This document shows positions 55,934 through 64,000 of a stretch of 64,000 nt of DNA, piece by piece. The translations under genes were made by a program, and so were the position numbers. The DNA is from Ascaris suum (Eukaryota; Nematoda; Chromadorea; Rhabditida; Ascarididae). The stretch lies in NCBI GenBank assembly GCA_013433145.1, contig CM024175.1:11726914-11790913 (forward strand), in the 5' to 3' direction. How positions within the stretch are numbered: the first letter of the stretch is position 1; each line of letters starts with the position of its first letter. The notes below the pieces were generated by a model. That model did no database searches. It saw only the letters and a program-made list of their open reading frames with translations, and had not been told where the DNA came from.

Positions 55934-57337
55934 ATGGATGCCTCATCAATGCCGACAAAATATATGAATGCGGAAACAAAGAAAGAAAGTGCCGACCATG
56001 TTGTGGTTGATAAGATTCGTAGTTTCTCGGAGAATACAACAGCGCATGGTGTACGACGTATATTTATTGCACGTAACGCCTATACGGCACGATTATGGTT
56101 ACTTGGTCTGCTGTTCTGTTTTACAATTCTCATTATTCAAGCACATCATCTAGTGAAGAAATTCGGTCGCTATGAAAAAATCACCAGTATTGAGGTATGA
56201 TTTCAATTTGTAATATATTTAGCACTGAACAACTTCCGGCACTATGTTATTACACATGTGTTTTTTATGCAACCTCAACATTACATCCTCCTGACATGAT
56301 GCGCTTCTGCACACGAAATTGACATATGAAGGTAGGTGGCATCGAATGGCCTGTGACTGTTTGCAACATTTGCAAATCCATCACTGCTGTTTGATTTTGC
56401 ACATTTATGCCGTAGACTACACTATACTGATCTAGTGCTCATGCTCACCTATAGTTCACCTGTTCGAATTGCAATGAACTAGATTCACATATTTAGGATG
56501 GGGAGAATTTGATCTCTACGATCGATAAAGAAATTCCATTTGCGTTTCCTTCCACAGGAGGTGAAAGTAAAAATGTAGACATACAAACGTGATAATTTGC
56601 AACACGTAATTCAGCCTCAGTTCGGACTGCCTTGGCTAGCATTCAATGAAAGCAAACTTTTTTGCTGTTTCAACCCAGGTTCACTGAGGCTTGAGTTGCG
56701 AACTTCGGCGGGCATAATATTGACCGTCATGTGACCTCCGTTCTCATATAATTCATTAATCCATCAAATTCAAAAGGACCTATGCATGTATTCTAGCTGA
56801 AAATATGTAGGAGCAGTGGAAACTCTTTTCATTCCATTGCATTATAGAAAAACAACTGTTTTGTTGCAGATTTTTCGGTTCTTCGGATGCACTAAAATAT
56901 GAAGCTGTTATTCTGCACATTTAATTTTTTTTTTTTTTTTTGTTGAAATCGATGAATCTAATTAATCGAAAATAGAGGACACAAAAGCGTTTATGATGGC
57001 AGCTCTTTTTTGGCATGCATCTTCAGTTGTTCTATTTGCTTTCTTCAATTTGGTTTATTGTTAACAAATATCCATCAAAGGAGGGGAACTTAAAAGGTTT
57101 GAGATTAGCGTCTAAATATGTGTTTTAATTTTATACGCTTGATCAGGCGAGCAAATGTGCGGGCGCTCAACATCTATCGTTTAAAGGTAATTGGTACAGC
57201 AAAGAAGTAAGCTATGCAACCGCTTAAATCCTAAAATAATAGTCAACTTTATTAGCTAATGAAGCATACGCACAACTGTTACATAGTAGATTCTTTGAAG
57301 TTTTCCTTACTGTGATTTAGTGTCTCACCTTTCACGA

Positions 57338-57392
<55 letters not shown>

Positions 57393-60324
57393 GCTATTGT
57401 AAACGTTGAATCGCCTATGAGATAATTGTGGCCAGAGTTCGGCTTTTGTTCTTTGAACAATGGTTCCTAAAAACTAAAGGCATGGACTTCATTGATAGGT
57501 TACATTTAAGCCTTCTTCATTCAATAGTCTCCCACCTATCCTTATCTTTTGAGGATAATGAAAATCCTCCTTGCTTTCCACAGCCTTTAAAGAAATGATA
57601 GAAAGAAATAGTTTACGCAAGAAACATTAGAAATTTTAACAACCTCAACAGGTAATATAATACTTTCTCAGTAATAATACTACCATGTAAGACATTAGGG
57701 CATACCTCAGCGCTAATAAATCTATAAAGAAATCGTGCACTACTTCCACAGTCTTTTGATGCATCGAAATCCTGGATGCTATAATTATCTCATTTTTGAT
57801 GCATCGATAATGTACTATCCTATGAATAATATCAATGTGATAGGTTTAAAGGTTCGTGTCCCATTATGATTGCCTTATACTGAGATCGAATAAAAGATGA
57901 ACTTTTGCAATCTAAATTAAAACGCGTTTTTTTCCGCTAGAATTTCATGCGCAATTGATTTGATGGAATATAGCTATCAGAACTTATTAGAGAACATTCG
58001 AATCGAAATATTTTGAAACTCACTTCAAACATTACACATAAATATTAGTCCTTTTTTTCCAGTGAATGAGCATGGGTCTTTTATATTTATAATTTTTATT
58101 GACGTCTTATGTTTACAATATATTTGCAATTTATATTTATAATATACTTACAGTTTACATTTGCTGACGCTTTACACCTTGACAATTGAGTATTTACAAT
58201 TAAGATTAGCATCGAGAATTTGTTTATGACTAGTCAATTACTTAAATTTGCGTCAAGAAAAAAGTTTACCCAGTAGATGGGATACCGGATGTACTGATGG
58301 AAAAAGGTGATCCTTTGATTTTGAGAATTTTTGACTCATTTGTTTTTTTACTTTTCAAGAATGTGGAAGAGTCTTCACCCAGTTTGTCATTCATCCATTG
58401 CCTTAATGACCTCCTAAGTAAATAGAGAAGCAGATCTCTGAAGAATTAGAAACCGATTCTAAGCTGAATCTTTTTTTAAATTAGCTAGGCCAATAGCTCT
58501 CCTTTCTGTTCATTTGTCACGGGCTCGAGATCAGATTTCAAGAGGCTCCATCACTGAGTCTTCTAAGAGATTTTATCGAAATATCCTCAGACTTAATGTT
58601 TTTTCTTATAAATTTTAAGTGGATGTATATCAGTATTGTTCCATTATAATATCAAGTACTCCTACAGAGAATTGAAAGCTGTATCCCTGATAGTTGCTTC
58701 TGCTGGTTTCGTGTTCTACATGCTTTGTGCGCGAATGCACTAAATATGGTTTTGATGCTGAACAAATTGCAAGGAAGCGTTAAAAATGCTTTAGATAAAG
58801 CGTTGTGGAGTTGCCGAATATTGCTGCCTACTTCGATGGCTTTTCGATTTTCAAATTCACATGATTGAAATGATCGAAGGGAATATAGGGATTTTCATTG
58901 CCAACCAATAATGACTTCAATATATCTTCAGAAATGTAATAAATTAATTGATGCGGAACATCTTTTTTAATGTGAATTAATTTCAGTTGAAATTCGATAA
59001 TGTAAAGTATCCAGCTGTCACATTTTGTAATTTGAATCCTTATAAGAAGAGCCTTGTTCGACTCGTGCCTTCGGTCAGAGATACGGTTAGTGCTGATAGT
59101 TTAATTTTATACGATTTGCAACATTCGTTCATCACAAACACTTTTTCTTGAAATGATTCTAAATAATTCACTCATTGATAACGGTAATGCAATGAGTCTT
59201 CATCATCGCCTCTAAAACGAATCCACATATACGTTTCGATATGGGGAACATAGAGTGCAATTTTAAAATCGCAACATTTTCGCACTCGGAAAGGTTACAT
59301 ACTAAATACACTGTGACCGGTTTGGCGGTTATTAAGTCTAGAAAGGGTAACCGTTTTCGCTGCTTTTTCTGCCACCATCTGTGAGGGGAGCAGGGATTTG
59401 TAGTATCAGAAATGGTTTTTTTTTAACATAAAAATTCACAAACAGTGATTTGTATGAGTATTCGACGTTTGTCCGACCCAACAAAGAGCTTATCACTAAA
59501 GATCCAACGTCCACATTATAGATCTTTTGATCCAATCACGATAGTTGGACACTGTTTTTTCTCACCTTTTACGGGTGGATTCTGTTTCGAGAAACTTTGC
59601 TGATTAAATTTTATTCGACAAAAAATTGATTTATGTGATCATACAAATTGCTGTGTGTGAAAAGTTTAGCCGAAATAATGTACCATGAAATTTTTGAATT
59701 GATGAACCGTAAACCTTTCAAAAATTTACGATTATAGATGAATATATGATTGGAAGAAAATAAAAAAAATACAATGAAAAAAGCTAAAGGCCTCTCCGCA
59801 TGAATCATTGCTAATAGTCCTCATCCACCAATCGATATCTTTTATTCGCAATAGTTTGGTTGATTAGATGAAAAAAGGAATTGATGTGGCACTCTTTGTT
59901 CATTAGTTTTGAGCAAATGCTATTAAAGTAGAAAAATATTACGGTGAGAAACTTACTCGAATACTGAGGTATTGGGATGCGTAACTAAGTAGTTCACATT
60001 AAGTGCTCAAAGAATTTAATTAGTTTTCCAATGCTATTGGCATATAAGAAGCACTCTAATTGCTTTTTGTAGCTGGATGTTTACGAGAACGCTAAATGGT
60101 CAAGTAGAACGAGTCGAGATGGAACTAAACGGCCAGGATGGCGTAAGAAAAGTTCATTGCTAGCAGAATTAAGGGTTCTTGAACTCTTCAAGGACGAGAT
60201 CCTCCAAGCAAATAGTGAACGTCTCAATGAGCAAAACAACAACTTCGATGATATCAGAGAATCGGTTGGATCAAACGCTAGCAAACAAAATAGCGATACG
60301 CTTACAAATAAACGAAAAAGAGAG
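55934..60324 (+). CDS. DEG/ENaC (degenerin/ASIC-family) sodium channel, N-terminal exons
   Basis: Amiloride-sensitive-type cation channels of this family work as trimers in the plasma membrane, each subunit with two membrane spans and a large extracellular domain. Exons 55934-56194, 58987-59085 and 60073-60324 join in phase 0 and give 204 residues. Residues 31-43 (FSENTTAHGVRRI) carry the family's conserved cytosolic HG gating motif at 38-39. TM1 spans about residues 54-70 (LWLLGLLFCFTILIIQA). Exon 2 has YPAVTFCNLNPYKKS, the hallmark just after TM1. Exon 3 starts LDVYENAKW and ends in a charged stretch with NKRKRE, as expected for the variable nematode degenerin region before the cysteine-rich domain. 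The cysteine-rich ectodomain and TM2 are not found and presumably lie beyond 64 kb. Assignment to a particular nematode paralogue (unc-8, del-1, mec-type) is not possible from this part. Confidence 0.92.
57340..57385. repeat. (TA)n microsatellite in DEG/ENaC intron 1
   Basis: TA array of about 46 bases inside the 2.8-kb first intron of the DEG/ENaC gene. Confidence 0.95.
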
Positions 60325-60399
60325 GTAAATTTTCTGTTTCTTCACCAGACAATACTGAAACGAGGGCATCGGTCTGATCTCATAGAATCAGTAGATCAG

Positions 60400-60732
60400 T
60401 AGTGCTCATTCTTTATCGGGTTTATTTATGGGATCCACCGTTTTCGCATTAAACTGGTTGTGGCAGCTTAAGTGGGTGATATGTCTTCCAGCATCTCGTC
60501 GCTGATGCTGTCATATTATGCGGTGAGCTGCTGCGGTCATCATTGATGCAGATCATTGAAGCATGTACCGTTCATCCAACGATCAAGGACGGATCGTAGC
60601 TAAATGGGAGCATTTATGTCGTTGAAACAAAAAGTAAAATCCAAAATATTAGTAGCGCACATTCTTTATCGAATTCTAGTGGAAGCCACCATTTCCTCAA
60701 CAAGGTGGTCATGCTAGCTTAAGCGGATAGTA
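60400..60732 (+). repeat. Diverged direct repeat, two copies
   Basis: Copy A (about 60400-60482) and copy B (about 60652-60732) share ATTCTTTATCG, then CCACC(G/A)TTT, TGGT(T/C)(G/A)TG and AGCTTAAG(T/C)GG in the same order, offset by about 252 bases. It is an old duplication in the DEG/ENaC intron region, leading into a TTACTGCTA-rich low-complexity block. Confidence 0.55.
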
Positions 60733-60739
60733 TAATATA

Positions 60740-60870
60740 AGGCGTTTATATTACTATTAGTAACATAGTTACTGCCCGATATTACTGCTAGTACCACCAG
60801 GTACTACGTCAAGGATTACTTGCTAATGCTGCCATTTATTACTGTCATTACTACCTACAATTACTGATAT
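60740..60870 (+). repeat. TTACTGCTA-like degenerate low-complexity block
   Basis: Words such as ATTACTATTAGTAAC, ATTACTGCTAGTACC and ATTACTGTCATTACT recur without a fixed period. Similar blocks lie at 63180-63490 and, more weakly, at 49900-50210; the reverse complement occurs at 15900-16135. Confidence 0.5.
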
Positions 60871-62121
60871 CATTTGGACAGAATGTAAGCCTTAGAATGA
60901 ATGTATGCTTCCGGTAGGTGGAATATGTCTGCTATTAACGGAAAATGTTATTCATGATTTAGGCGTATTCGTCAGTCGGAGTCTGCACTCGTACTTTTAT
61001 CGTACTGAAATATCTTCGATTCTCCCTCAGATTAGAAATCATATTTTGCAATCCTTTCAACAGAAATGTATCTATGAAGTTTTTTTTTAATGCATGCCGC
61101 ACAATTGTTAAATATTGCTCAATGATTTGGTCACGTTATTGAACTTTAGAAAATAAAAGTCTTGAAATAGTCGAAGAGTATTTGAATCGCAGAGCCTTTC
61201 ATAAGCTATTTCAAGGTCTCTGCAAGCCTTAAGATAGTGTTTACCTTGAGATAGCCGACCTCGATAGTGCAGAACATAGATGAGTTCTATTTGGCATTAT
61301 GTCATATAGTGCGATGATATTCCAATTCAATCACACTTTATGAGAGACGTATTTAAAAAACGAAGTTGAGGTGTAGAACTTTTTGTGTCGTTTGAAAGCG
61401 ATGACAACAGTGGGTGTGGTGAGGAGCTAGCACAAACAGATTTTCGAAGAGTATGTCGGAAAATTCACTAGTAATTTCACATTATTCATGTGTCGCTTAG
61501 AGCATTTTGATTCAAGCGAAGTCGTAAAAATGGCTAAAACTTTCGCTATTCTCATTTTAAGTTGTTTAGAGCTTGACCATTCGCTAATTTTCCTTCCAGA
61601 GTTTCTAGTATGCGGTTTATCCGTTGCTTGTCTATTGTATTTTCTCGTTGTACATTGCATTCTGTTTCTTGTGAGAACGTTATATACCCCTTAAAACTTT
61701 AACTATTGCAACCGTTCTTAGAGATACTCTTTGCAATCGCTAGAATATCTAATGGATTTGATGTTATCCTATGAAATTTTTAATAAATTAGAAAGATATT
61801 CATTTTAGTTAGTTAATTGCGTCGACGCTTACTAAATATCCTTATATTCGTTGATGAGCGTTGCATAATAAGCATTCCTCTGCATAGTTTTCATCAGAAA
61901 TTTTTTGTATTTTGTATTCATTTTCGCAAGAGCTAAGATGGTGAAATCTTTTAAAAATAAATCGACAGGATGATAGTAATATTTATGTGTGACCTGTAAT
62001 AAGTAATTGCTCTTTCAAACTCCATATATGCAACTTGTAATTGTGATTTTCGCAATCGATTCATGCCGCATTACCTTTTTTTATCTAGTTAGATCTAATT
62101 TCTTCAATATTTTGTTTGCAG

Positions 62122-62141
62122 TTTTCTATGCGTTCACGCCG
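62122..62141 (+). CDS. Candidate 20-nt microexon of the DEG/ENaC gene
   Basis: A strong acceptor (TTTTGTTTGCAG) ends at 62121 and a strong donor (GTAAGA) starts at 62142, bracketing 20 bases. Read in the phase left by the third exon (phase 0), it encodes FSMRSR plus two bases of an Arg codon, extending the basic NKRKRE end of exon 3. Only signals and frame support it; no homology could be judged. Confidence 0.3.
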
Positions 62142-62224
62142 GTAAGAATTCGCCATCTTTTTCTAGTATAATTTAATTCCTTTCTGTTTTATGGAAACGC
62201 AAACTTCTCCTGAACCTTACCACT

Positions 62225-62405
62225 TAAATTTACGTCGGTTTATCGAAATCCGACCATCATCTGGTGCGGAGGTGTCGTAATCGACAGTTCAGGCCATGCG
62301 CGATAGCCTGGATGGCACAACAGGATATGCGCTGTTCGCGCCCTAATGTCGGCCGTATCGCCCGCCGCATGGTCACAGTGTGAGCTCAGTCTTCAGTATC
62401 CGTCG
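62225..62405. other. GC-rich island, possible dispersed repeat
   Basis: About 180 bases of clearly higher GC and CpG (CGATAGCC, GTTCGCGCCC, GCCGTATCGCCCGCCGC) interrupt AT-rich DNA in the DEG/ENaC gene region. There is no long open frame and no tRNA-like A/B box pair. It may be a repeat insertion or a regulatory patch. Confidence 0.35.
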
Positions 62406-63179
62406 TGAGTGAAAAAAAAAACTACTATCGCCATTCGGCAACGTAGAATGCTACCGAGTGGGGATCTTTGCTTTTCCATTCCTAGGGCGGTAAATCCAGA
62501 AAGAGCAGAAAATCAAAATCACAAAATGCAATCAAACGAAGCTCACAAAGCGGTGATTTAACGGTCACAAAGTAGTAATTAAAGATTTCACATAGTTCCT
62601 ATTAGCAGACCTACTCAGCGGTTTGAAAAAATTTCAATCATTCTCCTTCATTCTTTAGTGGGGGGGGGGGGGGGGGAGTTTCGTAAATCTAAAAATATTA
62701 TTGTAATACATTGATCATAACCTTCCATCTCCATTCACTTCTACTTCGATTTCATTGAGTGGAAGGACGTCTGAATTCAAAATGAAAGTACAAAAATTGT
62801 ACTGTTTTCTTATTCATATGTTTTTCAAATAAACTTCACCAAATGAAAATATTTGAACATGAGCTCATAAATATCCAAAATGACAAAAACTAAACACTCT
62901 TCATCGAGCTGTTTAGATGTATACTAATGAGCAAATGTGCGGTAAAGCTTGAGCTATCAAAATTTTCCTTGTTGCGCACTTATGCTTGCAAAATCACTAG
63001 CTTTGAAGCATTGTTGCTGAGTGATGCCCACGCAAGTCCAAGCAACAACTGGCAAGGATTCATCGGCCGCCGAGCCGATGTAACTTCTTCTTGAGCCGAA
63101 GCAGCCGCTATTTACCCAACACTGTATCTAGCACCATTCATTACCGCTTCCATTGCCATGTCCTATCATCGCTAGGGCT

Positions 63180-63490
63180 TATCGCAATTACTAATACTGG
63201 TATACCCTAAGTGCGGTAGTATTTACTGCTACTATCAACTTCACTTGCTATTATTGTATTACATTTTAATAGCAATACCACTGTCACATTTAATATTGCT
63301 CACTATTGCCTTCATTCCCACTCATTAATACAGTTGTGTGCCTACTGCCCCATCTATACTCTTTGCTAGTGCAAGCAGTATTGCCTTCCATTATTACTTG
63401 TATTACTTATGACTTCAATACTGCTTGTTGCCACCACTGTTGCCTCTCACCAGCAGTACCACCCGACTGCTGGTACATCACCACCCATTA
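63180..63490 (+). repeat. TTACTGCTA-like degenerate low-complexity block
   Basis: Long stretch of loosely repeated ATTACTNCTATTG, CACTATTGCC and TACTTGTATTACT words, matching the block at 60740-60870 in style. Open frames across it (63306-63491) are compositional. Confidence 0.5.
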
Positions 63491-63509
63491 GCGCTATTTA
63501 CCGCCACAT

Positions 63510-63920
63510 CATAAAGATGTTGGAAAGTATGGAAATACGTCTCACGAAGGTTTTCGAAAGGTTTTATCGGGTTCTCATATTCTGCATTATGAAACTCCTC
63601 TGCACATTTCATGTCTAAACTCGTTTGCATGTCGTCGGCTTGAGTTAGTCCTCGCATCGTGTTTTAAAATTGTTAGCGGATATTCTGGATTGCATTTTAC
63701 ACGGTGTTTTTTTCGCTGCGATCGACGTAATCATCATGATTTCATAGTTTTCAATTGTTTCCACCTGTTTCAGCCTGGGATCAATGTATAATTTCTTTCC
63801 TTTACGGGTTGTAAGAGTGTGGAATAGCCCCAGTAGTGATGCCATCGTCTCAGCGCCTAGAGGTTTTACATTCATCATTCGTCTTGAGTACTTCCACGTC
63901 GGGAAAAATCTATGAGTTTG
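63510..63920 (+). mobile_element. Decayed CR1-like LINE fragment (RT tail), third copy
   Basis: Plus-strand translation shows remnants of the C-terminal region of a non-LTR reverse transcriptase. A thumb-like stretch reads LESMEIRLTKVFERFYRV (63520 on). Then, in another frame, LELVLASCFKIVSGYSGLHF (about 63640-63700) matches the YKIIHG-type block. FFPLRVVRVWNSPSSDAIVS (about 63790-63850) matches the FRVxRxWNxLPxxIVxA tail. Frameshifts separate the blocks. The 63645-63878 minus-strand open frame is a shadow of this fragment. Confidence 0.65.
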
Positions 63921-64000
63921 TGTTCAGTTGATCCCGGCTTTTTGATTTCGTCGTGATCGCATGCTTTAATGCTTCTTTTGTTTGATTTGATGTCTTGAGT

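Noticed and set aside
61427..61694. Opposing open frames, the plus-strand one hydrophobic, in the DEG/ENaC region
   Set aside because: Considered as a DEG/ENaC exon, but there is no acceptor in the right phase and no family motif such as the cysteine pattern or a TM2 GxS sequence.

Overview
The window is AT-rich eukaryotic DNA with long introns, T-rich TTTCAG-type acceptors, (TA)n microsatellites and long poly-C/poly-G runs. All three recognisable genes have metazoan orthologues. The acceptor style, possible trans-splice acceptors 8-19 bases before each start codon, and a degenerin channel gene together suggest a nematode, probably a clade V parasite such as a hookworm or other strongylid. 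The species is inferred, not shown.

Left end (about 1-5650, minus strand): the first five coding exons of a PP2A phosphatase activator (PTPA). Its C-terminal part is not found and probably lies beyond base 1. A polypurine tract sits just upstream of its start. From 5.7 to 12.2 kb no gene is recognised; this stretch holds a five-unit 25-bp minisatellite and a 110-bp duplication.

12,180-23,880 (minus strand): a complete gene for the alpha subunit of Rab geranylgeranyltransferase. I rebuilt it as 11 coding exons giving 627 residues, with all junction phases consistent. One of its introns carries a tRNA-derived SINE-like insertion.

24-55.9 kb: a large, gene-poor, very AT-rich stretch. It contains two decayed CR1-like LINE reverse-transcriptase relics that share DNA similarity, a 405-bp foldback element with about 100-bp inverted arms, microsatellites, and a few unassigned exon-like open stretches.

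55.9 kb to the right end (plus strand): the first three coding exons of a DEG/ENaC (degenerin/ASIC-type) sodium channel, plus a candidate 20-nt microexon. The rest of the channel is not seen and must lie beyond 64 kb or in exons I could not identify. A third LINE relic sits at the right edge.

PTPA acts on PP2A in the cytosol, RABGGTA prenylates Rab GTPases, and the DEG/ENaC protein is a plasma-membrane channel. Nothing links them into one pathway or operon. I found no strong evidence for an undescribed multi-gene system. The most useful leads are the foldback element, the SINE, the possible microexon and the unassigned exon candidates.
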